Of a DNA stretch of 42,324 nucleotides, positions 21,525-37,070 are shown piece after piece (within the stretch, counting starts at the first letter, position 1; every line of letters starts with the position of its first letter). The stretch lies in contig JBNGIO010006081.1 in assembly GCA_049999805.1 (NCBI GenBank), forward strand, positions 141,327 through 183,650, in the 5' to 3' direction. A program made the translations under genes and the position numbers. The stretch comes from Folioceros fuciformis (lineage: Eukaryota > Anthocerotophyta > Anthocerotopsida > Anthocerotales). The notes under the pieces are model-generated. The model was given only the letters and a program-made list of their open reading frames with translations. It was not told the origin of the DNA and searched no databases.

Positions 21525-23120
21525 ATGGCCGAGCGCCTCGTGAGGATGGGCTTCCCAATTGACTGGTGTGAGTGTGCTCTGAAACACAGCTCGGACCTGG
21601 ACACTGCGCTGGACCTGTTGTTGCGGTGGCAAGAGGAAGCGAGGCAGGCGGCGGCGCCCGCAGCTCCGGAACATGAGGCCTCCAATTCTCTCACGCCCAC
21701 CTCGCCGCGCTTCCTGCCCTCCCTCTCGCTCTCCGGATCCTCAGGCAGGAGCACCAACCGCGCGCAGATGTTCCCGGTGATAGCCAGCAGCGACGCAGTG
21801 GTTCCGCACGGCAGTGAGAGTGAGCAGGAGCACCAGCAAGTCCCACTGCCTCAGTATCAGGTGCTTGTTTTCTGCCATGCTCGCCACCGCATGTCTCCGC
21901 CATTGCTGTTTGCGAGGAGGATTTCATGCCAGGCCATCCCACTCCTGTTGGTGGGATCTAAAGCTGCTCCTCTCCTCTGTATTTTCTCCTCCTCCTAGTC
22001 CAGTGAGTTCGCATACATGGAATCTTGCATGTCCTGCCCTGGCCGCCTGGCTGTCCAGAGAGCAGAAACTCAGGGCTGGGGATATGCACTCGGGCTCGGG
22101 CTCAGGCGGCACCCCCGTTGCCTTGCTTTGCTTTGCTTTGCAGGAGCGTGATGGCGTCAAGAGAAAGTCTTGTGATGACTTTCAGAGAGTCAGGAAACTG
22201 CTCTTTCGCCCCACGCATGCTCAGAAACATAGCGTCCTAGACGGAGCTAGACCCATCCGAGTGCAAGGTGAGAGCCATGCGCGTGAGTGGAGTCGAGTCA
22301 AGTAAAGGCAGTGGCATGTTGTGCGCAGCTCATCGTTGTTGGATTTGTCGCAGGACCTGCTCAGTCAGTTGAGGTAGAGTCCCTTGAAAGTGTGGAGTGC
22401 AAGATGGATAGGTCTGTTTCCAACGCCCACAGCAAGCCGAATCCTCTTGGCGAAAGCGTCTGTTACGGTCAAGGGCACGTCAGAGGACGAAGGAGCGGTG
22501 GAAGTCTGGACTTGGACGGGGAGAGGGTGAGGCTGAGGGAGCTTGCATTGCAGTCGGCGGCCTGGAGGATGTCTGAAGCAGCAGCCATGTTCCGCGACGG
22601 GCTCCAGCCAGACAAGGGAGAGGCGGGTGGTCATTTCCACTGCCCAGCCAGTCCTGTAAACGAAGAAGTTTACGATGACCAGGCGGTGGACGAGGGTTGG
22701 ACCTCCATCATGGAGATCGATGAACCACAGAAAGTGTTACCTTCCTCAGGAGTGAAGGGAAATGATTCTGGATTCAACTCCTCCAGTGGTACAAGCACGG
22801 ATAATGACAATCAGTCGGTGGATGGTCCCGAGTGTGCACTCGGTTTGCAGACTGGAGCGTGCTTGGTTAACTTACAGTCCCATGCTTGCGATGACAACGA
22901 CATGACCTTGATAGGTGTGTCAGCCAAACAAAGGGGAAGGTTGCCTTCCGGCTCTTGGTGTCCCAACCCTCCTAAGAAGCTGCAGCGAACTTGCGAAGAC
23001 AGTCACCCACACGATCCTGGGATCGGCAGTTTTCATCTGCAGGGAACGGTTCCTGGCACTGGCAGAGCCCCGATTAGACATCAATGGCAACCATCTGACA
23101 CTCTCTTTAGGTATGTCTGA
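21525..23120 (+). CDS. UBA-domain protein of unknown function
   Basis: Three exons (21525-21860, 22144-22267, 22354-23120) join to 1227 nt, 408 aa. The first ~40 residues form a UBA-like three-helix module: MAERLVRMGFPIDWCECALK, then DLDTALDLLLRWQEEA. The MGF loop and DLDTALDLLL pattern are typical of ubiquitin-associated domains. The rest is hydrophilic, with Ser/Asp/Glu-rich low complexity in the middle (SGFNSSSGTSTDNDNQS) and no second domain that I recognise. The ATG at 21525 is the first in the domain frame. The stop lies within TTTAGGTATGTCTGA, where AG|GTATGT is also a strong splice donor, so a further 3' exon is possible (an acceptor at 23160 would add a short tail). A ubiquitin-linked adaptor role is only an inference. 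Confidence 0.55.
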
Positions 23121-23980
23121 GGTGGTTGTTTCAGGATTGTGCCACCGCTTTGCTTCTCAGATTGTCTAGGGCCCTTTGTAGTCTTGTTTGTTTTGTTAAA
23201 GGGATGCTTGTGTGAGGAAAAAATTGTGTGGCATGTTTTGTGCACAGTGTAGCCGAAGGGGAGCAACATGTGAGCCGCAGGGAAGGGAAGGAGCACGCCT
23301 ACCAATAGTAGGACCGAGTTGGCATGCGTCCATGATGAGGTCAGGGTTGCTCACTGAAGGAACGTAGGCAGCGCTGGGTGGGTGATCGGTTTGTCTCTTA
23401 AGGCACGAGCATGTACATAATCAAATACTTAGCGGTGCATGTGTTTGGTCTCTTGTCTGGTCCAATTACACAGTTCGTGTGGAGGAAAGGCGTAGCCTGC
23501 TTTCGTGCGTTGCATTCTGACGTGTACAGTAAGATGATCCAAGTCTTCAGGAATGTAAGAGCCTGCTATGTGAGAAGATTTACTACTGCCATTGATTGGC
23601 ATGAGAGTGCCTGCGACTCTGTACCAAATGGTTTTCTTTTCTTTTCTTTTTCTTTTTTTGCTGGCCATTGTCTCGACCGCAAACTGGGGATGATGTAAGC
23701 CAAGCCGGACTTGCAGTAGCCGTAGACTGAGAGGGGCAGTTTGTAGGGGGAAGTTCGAATGAAGATTCAGAGAAATTTTTTGTCCGCAGAAAAAAACATT
23801 TCCTTTGACTGTATTGTAATGTATTATGGTGTGAACTTCGTGTTGATTGCAAGGGAATCTTTCCGGCGAGACGTCATGCTGATTATATTTTGGTGCCGGA
23901 TGCCTTTCTCGTCTCACACGGAACTTCGTCTGTTGCCGTGTCCACGAACGTACTGTGACAAGATCGAATCACATGAGATT
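23121..23980. other. Convergent 3' region
   Basis: Lies between the UBA gene (+) and the lipid phosphatase gene (-). It includes a T/C-rich tract (TTTTCTTTTCTTTTCTTTTT, about 23635-23660). Probably 3' UTRs and spacer; no gene is recognised. Confidence 0.45.
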
Positions 23981-25170
23981 TCATTCTGATCCAGAACTCC
24001 ATTTTCTAACTGAATGGCCGAAGAAAATCCCGGCTGCCAGTGAAGAGCAAGCCAGCAAACCACATTGCAACGATGAATCAGACGTCACCGCTGGAGCTAC
24101 CAATCCCAGCCATAGCCAGAGCCAAAGCCCCGCAGATACAGAGCCAATGGTTATACCGGCCACCACTTGGGCAGGAGTGTGCATCCCCTCCGCAACTCTC
24201 AACCAAGCCTGCCGAAGCAACCACAACGAGGGACACTGGTCGGTACAGTGAAGCTTTTTCAGCAGAAACAGCCCACTGTCTTTCAACAACCCACCATATA
24301 TGCTCCCACCAGGAGGATGAGGGAAGCAACTGCTGCAGCTTGAGCATCTAGGCCTTGCCATCCGATGTCTGCAGCAAGAGACGACTATGTCAAGTCAGAC
24401 GGGACTTGGAACCCCCAGACCCCGCAATCAGCTATGACATCCCAAAGCCGCGTAAGTCGAAAGGTAGCCAAGCCATCAACACTTAACATCCCAAGGCTGC
24501 ATAAGCCGAAAGGTAGCCCAAGGATTGGCTATGCGTGGATGGCATTCCCGGGTCAGATTTCAAGTGCAGGGCTGAAGCAGGCCGTTCCTGGTTGATGAGA
24601 CGCTTCAGAAGTTTGGAGTTCGCCCCGTTCACCAAAGAGCCCAACAAGGCCCAAACCACGGCATCGTCCCTCCTCCAAAGCACCGTTGCAGCCGCACCCA
24701 CCACCATGACCCACTTTGACTACAAAAGCGACGATCAATTGCAATGCAATCCAGTTAAATCCAACGCATTGCATTCAACGGGACGCAACGCCACCAACAT
24801 CTCCACACCAACATAATCGCAGAGATCTAAGACCGCCAGATTCCACATCTTCGCAGATGACGAAGAGGAGAGTTCGCCAGCAGAATCACCCCGAAAACCA
24901 ACCATCAACACATAACGTCCCACAAAAATCACCACCCACCAAGCTGTTCGCGGTGCTGTTGAACCAGCCGAGGGAGGAACGCCTAACTGCGGTCGGCTCC
25001 ACCTCGAAGCTCACAACTCCAGCTCCATCAGCTCCTGCTGGTTCTCCCCCATCGCCTTTCATTCTCGTTGCCCGCCTCCATAGACGGGCAGAAGCCCTGG
25101 GAGAGAGAAGCTTCCCACATCCGCTTGGCTTGCCAAATCCAGCCTTCTCGGGAGCTACTGTCATCCGCAT
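23981..25170 (-). CDS. Lipid phosphate phosphatase, plastid epsilon-type (PAP2 family)
   Basis: Four exons (24940-25170, 24488-24719, 24295-24368, 23981-24208) join to 765 nt, 254 aa. The first ~60 residues are basic and Ser/Ala-rich, like a plastid transit peptide. PAP2 motifs follow: KRLINQERP (C1, residues 116-124), GMPSTHSQS (C2, with the active His) and WLRVAEGMHTPAQVV (C3, where Gln stands in place of the usual Asp, as in plant LPP epsilon). Several membrane helices surround them (VMVVGAAATVL, AAAVASLILLVGAYM, GSVSAGLWLWLWLG, GLLACSSLAAGIFF). The likely reaction is dephosphorylation of phosphatidate to diacylglycerol at the plastid inner envelope, feeding galactolipid synthesis. It is divergent from the cytochrome b561 gene. 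The exon 2 donor (GGAT|gttaagt) is my choice; an imperfect copy of that exon end lies in the intron. Confidence 0.83.
24437..24522 (-). repeat. Duplicated exon end within the lipid phosphatase gene
   Basis: The last ~37 bases of exon 2 including its splice donor (24486-24522) recur in imperfect form inside intron 2 (24437-24473), 49 bp further along. On the minus strand both read CTTGGG/CTTGG-CTACCTTTCG and end TTGGGATGT. The intronic copy lacks one base, which would shift the frame, so it appears to be a decaying remnant. Confidence 0.8.
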
Positions 25171-25644
25171 TGAAAACCGGAAGCAGGCCAGGACGGCAGA
25201 TCCTTGAAGTCCATCGTGGAAGAGTCTTCAAGAACGGGGAAGGATACAAGCAAATACCGAACTGCCATACTGTATAATACGACACAATGAATACATCCAT
25301 ACGTACCTAGGTAGCGTACAGACGAAGCATTGGCAGATACGTGCGGACGAGTGATGGGTGGGTGCATTGTATGTGAGAGAGAAGTCCATCCGATTCGGGC
25401 AATAAGGCGCAGGTCATCCCTGCCGTCAGGCGCCGCAGGAGCGATCAGGAGCTGGGACGGCGTGTGCCGAGGGCCATTTGCCACGCGGCTTCGTCCATAT
25501 CCAGGCGTGAAGCTGACGCTGAAGCGTTGCGTTGTTGGAGCCCTGGCGCGCAGAAGCCGCAGATTGAGCCTGCAGCCTGCGATCCACAAGGCGTGCACTC
25601 TTAGCACCGCGACAGGAACAGAAGGGACTGCGACATCACCAGCT
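25171..25644. promoter_or_regulatory. Shared promoter of lipid phosphatase and cytochrome b561
   Basis: 474 bp separate the divergent start codons. The left half is AT-richer (TATAATACGACACAATGAAT near 25270); the right half is GC-rich and stays open in the cytochrome b561 frame back to 25330, with an in-frame ATG at 25354. Confidence 0.5.
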
Positions 25645-26456
25645 ATGGCGGTCTCATACGGTTTGGTAGCGGCGCCGGTGACGTACGCGGTGCACGTGCT
25701 GGGAGTCGTGGCCATCGCTCTGGTGCTGTTCTGGACGCTGCACTACCGGGGGGGACTGGCGTGGGATTCGATCAACAAGAACCTGGTGTTCAACCTGCAC
25801 CCGGTGCTGATGATCGGGGGCTTCGTGTTCGTGTCCAGCGAGGCCATCCTCATCTACAAGACCATCGGGGGNNNNNNNNNNNNNNNNNNNNNNNNNNNNN
25901 NNNNNNNNNNNNNNNNNNNNNNNNNNNNNNNNNNNNNNNNNNNNNNNNNNNNNNNNNNNNNNNNNNNNNNNGGAACAAGCAGGTCCGCAAGGGTTGGCAC
26001 CTGGGGCTTCAGCTGCTGGCCCTGGTGCTGGGGATAGTCGGCATCTGGACCGCCTTCCGGTACCACAACGAGAGCACCCCCGCTATTGATAACCTCTACA
26101 GTCTGCACTCGTGGCTGGGGCTGTCCGCGGCCGTGCTCTTCGGAATCCAGTGGATATTCGGCTTCCTCACCTTCTGGTACCCTGGCGGCAGCCCTGGGCT
26201 GCGCCGCCTCAGCCTGCCCTGGCACGTCTTCTTGGGCCTCTTCGTCTACGTGCTTGCCCTGGCCGCTTCGCTTACCGGCATCCTGGAGAAGATCACGTTT
26301 CTGCAGAACAGCCAGGTGTTCGGCCACTACGACTTTGAGCCCCTGCTCGTTAATTCCCTCGGGCTTGTGGTTGTAGTGTTTGGGGCTCTGGTTGTTCTGG
26401 CTACTCTCCTCCCGCAAAGTGGCCCTCAGGAAGAAGGATATGCCCCCATCGAGTAA
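25645..26456 (+). CDS. Transmembrane ascorbate ferrireductase / cytochrome b561
   Basis: The ATG at 25645 gives MAVSYGLVAAPVTYAVHVLG, the family's typical start. Four heme-ligand His residues are visible: NLHPVLM, KGWHLGLQL, YSLHSWLG and PWHVFLG. The substrate loop (RYHNES), FGFLTFWYPGG and GILEKITFLQ also match Arabidopsis CYBASC1-type proteins. The enzyme passes an electron from cytosolic ascorbate across the tonoplast or another endomembrane to monodehydroascorbate or ferric iron. A 100-N gap (25872-25971) cuts the second cytosolic/lumenal loop between YKTIG and NKQVRKGW. The flanks are in different frames if the gap is really 100 bp, so its true length differs or it hides an intron. No intron is visible elsewhere. 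A longer N-terminus from ATG 25354 is possible. Confidence 0.9.
25872..25971. other. Assembly gap (100 N) inside cytochrome b561
   Basis: Placeholder of 100 undetermined bases. By alignment to the family only a few residues are missing here, so the gap either is shorter or contains an intron. Confidence 0.98.
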
Positions 26457-27010
26457 CTTGATGCTGCCTTCATCATCTTTTTGGCTCCTTTGTTGCTCCC
26501 GCCTCTGCTGCTGCCATTGTTGGCAACACCCGTTTACAAGCTTTCCCCGAAGTTTTCTTGGGAATCAGCTTGTGCTTACAAAACTACTTTTTGTAGTTCT
26601 GCAAGCTTCAAGATTTGAGGTACCTATTGACATATACAGGTAGTACAGAGAGAGTTGTAGTAAGCAAAGACACAGTGCTTTACGTGGGCCACCCGACCCA
26701 AATCTGTATGTCAGTTGTACACAGTATAGTAACTTACACTTCTGCGATTCTAACATCTAATACTAAACAACGACTTGAATAGATATTACTTTGAGGACGT
26801 ATTCACAACTGAGGGAGGTGCGATGTGACAACCACAGCATGAAATCGAGGTCCAGAGCGCTGGGGACTGGTGGCGGCACTCTTCGTGGAATGAATCCGGA
26901 GATGCCTGAGCATCTCCGGATACACACAAAGCTTTTCCTAACAAAGTATCTGGCACGGGTATCCAATAGACATCAAGTGGATCACGCAACGCGAGCGGCT
27001 AGTTCCGACA
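26457..27010. other. Convergent 3' spacer
   Basis: Between the cytochrome b561 stop (+) and the MAP kinase stop (-). Probably the two 3' UTRs. No additional gene is supported. Confidence 0.5.
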
Positions 27011-31688
<4,678 letters not shown>

Positions 31689-32400
31689 CTGCAGAAGGTA
31701 AAGGATGAGGGACGGCCTCACTGACGGATGGACCGCTTTCAGTGCAAAAGCTAAGCTACGGTCACCACCTCATTGCATGCGTCGCTCAACGAGAGCACCG
31801 GTAGGAGCCCAAGACGATAAAAGACACGCTGTTGAGTAAGTCCACGCAACAGAAAACCCCCTCCAGCTCAGCCCAGGCATTCCCCCCAGTCCAACCCACG
31901 GTGGAAGAATGGCGCCTCCCTTGCATGTGAGCCCTGCTCTGGCCACAACTCCGGTCACGAACGGAGCATGAAATGTTGCTGCCTGGCCCGATTGAACGGC
32001 AAGGTGGTCCCGCTCGCCTTCTGAGATTCTGCTTCCCTTAGCTGTGTGAGGCTAGGCTAGGCTAGGCTAGAGCCCGGAGACTGAACTTGCAAGCCTGAAG
32101 CAGCCTCCACGGCACACCTCGGTCGCATTGGAAGGCCAGACACCAACCCACGTGCACGGCTCGTCACAATGAGCTTGTGGCGTCCCGGTCCTGGGTATGT
32201 ATTCTCGGCTCTCTATGGTTTGCCAACAAAAAATTGTGATACCACAGCAACACCTTTACATATTTATTTTCAATAGGGGTACAAGAATCACTAGGGTGCC
32301 CAAGAACCACCACGACGCACAACCAGCTACGTAGGTAAGTAGGTATGTATTCTATGATGCAGGGAGGAATGGTACTCTCTGCACCGTTCTCTTAGTCCCA
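31689..32400 (-). promoter_or_regulatory. Upstream region of the MAP kinase gene
   Basis: Holds the probable 5' UTR intron and promoter of the MAPK gene. A TAGGC pentamer run (GAGGCTAGGCTAGGCTAGGC, about 32046-32070) is the only clear repeat. A TAGGTAAGTAGGTATGTA run lies near 32330-32350. Confidence 0.4.
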
Positions 32401-32402
32401 TT

Positions 32403-34992
32403 CTATATGGCTTGCTTCATCCCCATCCCTAAATCAAGCGTTTCTTTAGGTCGATACAAATAGAAATACGTACTCGCTTGATTCAGAGACACAGACCCAT
32501 TCGAGGAGAAGAAGAAATCCGCAACGGAGCCATGGCTCTCGAGAGGAAGACTTGGGCTTTCACATATCTTCAGGGAACTATGTGTGTCCATAGAATACAT
32601 GATAAATTAAATGCTCTTGAAGTGGAGGCGCTCCAGCTTTCAGTGCATACTCCTCTCCATCCAATAGCGTGCCACGTTTTAAGTTGGGACTTGCAGATCC
32701 AGTCAACTCCTCCCATGTGCCTTGGATTGGAATACTGTTGAGCTTTCCTAGACACCCACTAAGTTTAGAACCAACAAGAAACAAGGATGGTGGAGGCAAA
32801 CCTGGGCCACGTTTCTCTCGAAAATAATATCCAGAGAGGACAGCACAAAACTCTCACGAATGACAAATTTTCCCATCTCCCCCTGTAAGAGAGCAGTACA
32901 AATCTCTTTTCTCAAAAATATTTTCAAGAATCTCTTACCGGATACTGTGGACCCGAGGCCCCCACGCATCACCCCGCCGATGCGGCGGCCCCACACTGCA
33001 CGGGGATCTCTTTTCCCAAAAATGCTGCATGCCACCAGGCCAGGGAATACATCATTAAAAAACCCGGGAGCCGGACGGGAGTGACCGTTTTATTTGAACG
33101 AAACCGATATCTGGCCGGAACAACGGATGTATCTAGCACCCTAAACACGCACTGAAAATGCACTTGCAAAACCTGATACGCGGGAAGTGGTGTTCCAAAG
33201 AACAAAAACCTCACAAAGAGATCACAATACTGTCCAGGAAATGGCAAGAGCGGAAGAATTTTGTGAGGAAAGTAGTACCTAGTGAAGGCAGGTACGAACA
33301 ACAAATCACAAGGAGAACATGTCCGACGAATGGTGGCTTATGGACAAACAGTTTAATGAGCTCCAAACCAGGGCATCCTGCACATCTCTCGAAAAGGGAA
33401 TCTGAAAGCAAAGCGTGAAACTGTCGTCAGTTCCATGCTTGCTGGATGCTCCAATTTTAGCCAAGTCCAAGCAAGCAATCCAAAAACTCGAAGGCCTAAC
33501 GCCAACATACAGTCTACATGAAGTCTTGCCTGCAGTGTCCATATTCGTCAAGTGTTGGACGGTTGTCAGGATGGAGTCAGCAGAGCTACTAAGGAAACAT
33601 CTTGTCCTAGCCATACCGCTGCTGCATTGCTATCCTGGCTCTCATGGAATCGACTGCTAGTCAGGCCTTTATACTACTAGCCCTGCACGTATGAGGGACT
33701 GAATAGTTTGGACTTGGATCGGCCACGAGCTAAAACACAGTGGAGTATGATACCTACCTCCCTTTGCAGCAGAAGGTCTAGAATTGCAAGTCCTTAGAGA
33801 ATTGGACCTGCGGCCTCCTTTCGCCTTGTACAGCGGCCATACATCCTACAGCTACCGGTGCTTATGGTTAGCCTTGATCACACTGTCCTGCACAGCAGCC
33901 TTGGAGCAGAAGTGAAGACTCTCTCGAGTGCCAGTTGCAGCAACCGATTTCTGGAATCGTCGGTTCCAGCTGCCAGTCGGCATCACTTGAGAGGCATTGC
34001 GAAGTTCCTGGCTTGCGAGAACTGTCATCACGACACTTAGCACCAGCGATGTGAAATGGCGGTGATCCGATCTACAGTGTTTGTCATAGTTTCGATGGTG
34101 CTGTGCGTGGTGGCCGGTAGCCTGATACGGAGCACTGCGTGCGCCAAAGCCAGAAGCGCCAACACCTTCGTCCTCTCGACAGCGTGTCACTGAACGGAGG
34201 GCAGCTTCACCGCAGGGAGCCCGCATCTCTGACGACTTGGGATGCGGTGCTACAGGATTTGCACCAAAACACCGCCACCAGCGGATAGTATTACCGCGCA
34301 GAGCAGTCACAGGCGGAAGCTCAACAGTCCACAGCTAGGCCATCTCCAACCAAAGGCTCTGAGACTCCCAAGAACCGTGCTTCGATTGCCTAAGTGTTCT
34401 TACTACCCGCATCTCGGTCGAAATTTTTCGCTAACGCAGGTGGCGCCAGAGTAGTAAAGAACATCTGAGCCAGGTCGATTGCTCCGTCCGCCGCGACGCT
34501 ACGAGGAGCACGACTTCCCTTGACCTCGATGGACTTTCCTCTCCTTCACTTCCTTCCTGCAGACACAGTTGCCAGCCATTAGAGGGGATTATGATGAGTC
34601 CCGTTGCAGTCCCTAATTGTCCAGAGCAGCGCGGTTGGTCGTGCCTCTGTGAATTTAGTGAGCTGGGGCTTTCACACTTCCCGGACCAAGTTCGAAAAGT
34701 ACGAGACTTGCAAAAAAGCATGGCACGTGTTATTTGGTTCCGGCCTTCCCAGTGTCGACATGGACTAAAGCGGCTTCTCGCCTATGTCTACAAACCACGA
34801 GCTCGAGGCAGCCTCAGCTGCAGTAGCTTCGTGATAACAGAGTGGCAGCTCAGCGTCAGTCCGATGTAGCTCTGTAATCCGGACTGCAGACCGCTGTTCG
34901 GTCAGCTAGTTGTGGCCTTTATATCCACCATGCTATTGAGCTTAAATGTCTTGTTAGTTATCTATATTTATATTTCCACCATGGGGTTTGTA
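32403..34992. other. Unassigned region; weak multi-exon signal on the minus strand
   Basis: No protein family is recognised. On the minus strand several stretches look exon-like. One ends at a clean donor (GTATCCG|gtaagag, near 32939), the next runs about 32887-32813 (GKFVIRESFVLSSLDIIFER) to a CAG|gtttgcc donor, and a third begins after an acceptor near 32761. Further up, an ATG ORF at 33306-33614 (102 codons) and a 33852-34310 ORF have fairly even composition. The pieces can be joined in more than one phase and none of the joins gives a protein I know. It may be a lineage-specific gene, a long non-coding RNA or chance. Confidence 0.25.
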
Positions 34993-35065
34993 GCCGCCCT
35001 AGCTCAGTCGGTAGAGCGCAAGGCTCTTAACCTTGTGGTCGGGGGTTCGAGCCCCCCGGGCGGCG
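34993..35065 (+). tRNA. tRNA-Lys (anticodon CUU)
   Basis: A 73-nt cloverleaf: acceptor stem GCCGCCC pairs with GGGCGGC, the D arm is GCTC...GAGC, the anticodon arm is CAAGG-CTCTTAA-CCTTG with anticodon CTT, and the T arm GGGGG-TTCGAGC-CCCCC is intact. The discriminator base is G and CCA is not encoded, as expected of a eukaryotic nuclear gene. Internal A box (TAGCTCAGTCGGTAGAGC) and B box (GGTTCGAGCC) are present. There is no intron. A TTTT stop for RNA polymerase III occurs only at about 35103, within TTTAGGGTTTT. Confidence 0.97.
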
Positions 35066-37070
35066 ACCCACAGTCACCCTTCTTAATCTAAGGGGTTTAG
35101 GGTTTTATGAAATATCACACGACTTTTATGAAAAATCACACAAGTTTTGAAGCCACATAGCCAATGCAAATTGCTCCACAATACACACAAACGTTTTGTT
35201 CTTATCATCACCACATATCAAATCAATGTCCTAGGCGGCCACCTGCTGATCTGCATCACGGGCTTCCATCGCACTCCAAGTAACTTGCACAGTGCAGAGA
35301 GCGTAGGACGAAAGCAAGACTCGCATGAGCGCTCTGTAGGCAACAGACTCGCATGAGTGCTCATGGAAGAACATCATGGGCATCATAATCGAATCTCAGA
35401 AGCCATCTTCATCCTCGCTGCACAGGCATTGAAGGTTCCCTGAGAGCCCACGTAATGGACTCATTTAAGTGGGAATGAGGAGCCTGAAAGTCTCACAACA
35501 GAACACAGCCTCTCCACTTCCTTGAAGGAACATCAGGCTTGGGGCGGAGGTCACAGCGGCTTACGGTACTTCGAGGAGCATCACTGATAACAGCCATGTA
35601 GCTTCCCGTTTGTCACCTGGAGAAAAGGAAGTGTGTCATGAGGACTTGTTGACCTGACTTCAAGTCTTGCGTTCATGAGATCACACGTTGATGCTTTCTA
35701 CGCGAGACATCATCCAAAAGCTTCGTGAGGGAACGAGATTCTGCTGTGACTCAGGTCGATAATGACGTCGGTTGACTCAAGTCAGACTGTGCCTTGCTTG
35801 ACTGCTGAAGCGTGCAGGTTCAGGCACCTCTGTACAGAACTGGTGCGACGATGAAAGACAAGAGCCTACAGCAACAACTTGGCCAGCTGAGAAGCGAGAT
35901 CACTTGCTGCACAATCAGGTACATGCGAGCCATGCATGGTTTGCAAGACTTGCAGTAGGAATGTTGGGCGGGCGATACGATTGTTTCAGCGTCAACGGAG
36001 AAGTCTGCAGCCCGCGGTAGACACGTTAAGACTTGGAGCGATGCCTAGCGACGAACGACGACGTCCGTGGGTTGGTGAGGTTTTGGAGAGGAGGAAAATC
36101 GGGTGCCGAGAAGTTGGCTGTTTCTACTTTCGGCCCAGCTCGCAGGCTGGCGAGATCGCCTGAGCAGTTTGTCCAGGATTGTAGAGCTCATCAAATCTGG
36201 TGGGCTTGCGTAGTACATGTACACGTTGGTACCTTCTACTGATTCACGTCTGTGGACAGGAACAGTATGCAGGTGCGTTTGCGAGAGTGGATTGGAGTCT
36301 GAGTCCTTGTGTCGAATCCAGGGAGGGCTTAGGCTGGAGCTGTCTGTTCTTTTTGCGCCCTGCCTACCTAAATATTCCTGCCATAAGAATGAAATCTGGA
36401 GTACCAGTGCCTTTTAAGGGAACAGGAGCCCCACATGCCTTTCGCTACCATGTCTGTACTGTGCCTGCTGGCGCCGGACAAGCTTCGGCTCATTCGCAGA
36501 AACGCCAAATGGCTACCGGTGTAGTACCACTGTTAGGCTCCTTTTGGGTGCATCAACTCTGGAAAGTAGGGCGGTTCAGCATCCTGAGTACGCCACAGAA
36601 TTCCACCAATCTATCTTTGCTACTGCTACTTGCTACCCTTTCCTTCTTTCTTGCTCCTCGATGTGACTTTGCCTCAGTCTTTGGTGGCTGCCAATGCCAA
36701 ATGAATCACTTGCAGTTGCCGAGTACAAGCACCCGATTTCACTCTGTCTTGCTCCGCTTGCTTGCAAACAAACAATTTGCTGCTCTCCAGCCCGCATCCT
36801 TCGCTCATCTTTTGGTCGTGAGCTGTTGCTGCTGCAGCAACTGCTGGCTGGTTGATCACTGCTTGGCTTGGCGCCCATTCTCATGACTCTGCTTGAGGAG
36901 AACGTCCGGTGTAGAACCAGGATGCTGACTGCGGGGGCTCCACCGCGCTTGTTTGTGTGAAGGTAGCTACGTGCGGGGCTTCTCACGCGTGCAGACTACT
37001 GGTGGATTGGATTTTGCCAAAACTACTCTGGGTTCTTCAGTCCTCGCGACCACATTCACACCGCATCCAC
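35066..37070. other. Intergenic region / bHLH upstream region
   Basis: No gene is supported. A telomere-like word, TTTAGGGTTTT, lies at 35096-35106 just after the tRNA. Next to it is a short duplicated word (TTTATGAAATATCACAC / TTTATGAAAAATCACAC, about 35104-35142). GACTCGCATGAG occurs twice near 35320-35356. The long plus ORF at 36200-36886 starts with GTG and is Cys/Leu/Phe-rich without family features, so I do not call it. The right part is probably promoter and 5' UTR of the bHLH gene. Confidence 0.4.

Noticed and set aside
26380-26643. 87-codon ORF overlapping the end of cytochrome b561
   Set aside because: Out-of-frame shadow of the cytochrome b561 gene running into its 3' UTR.
36200-36886. 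228-codon plus-strand ORF
   Set aside because: Begins at GTG, is Cys/Leu-rich and contains no recognisable motif; more likely leader or promoter sequence of the bHLH gene.
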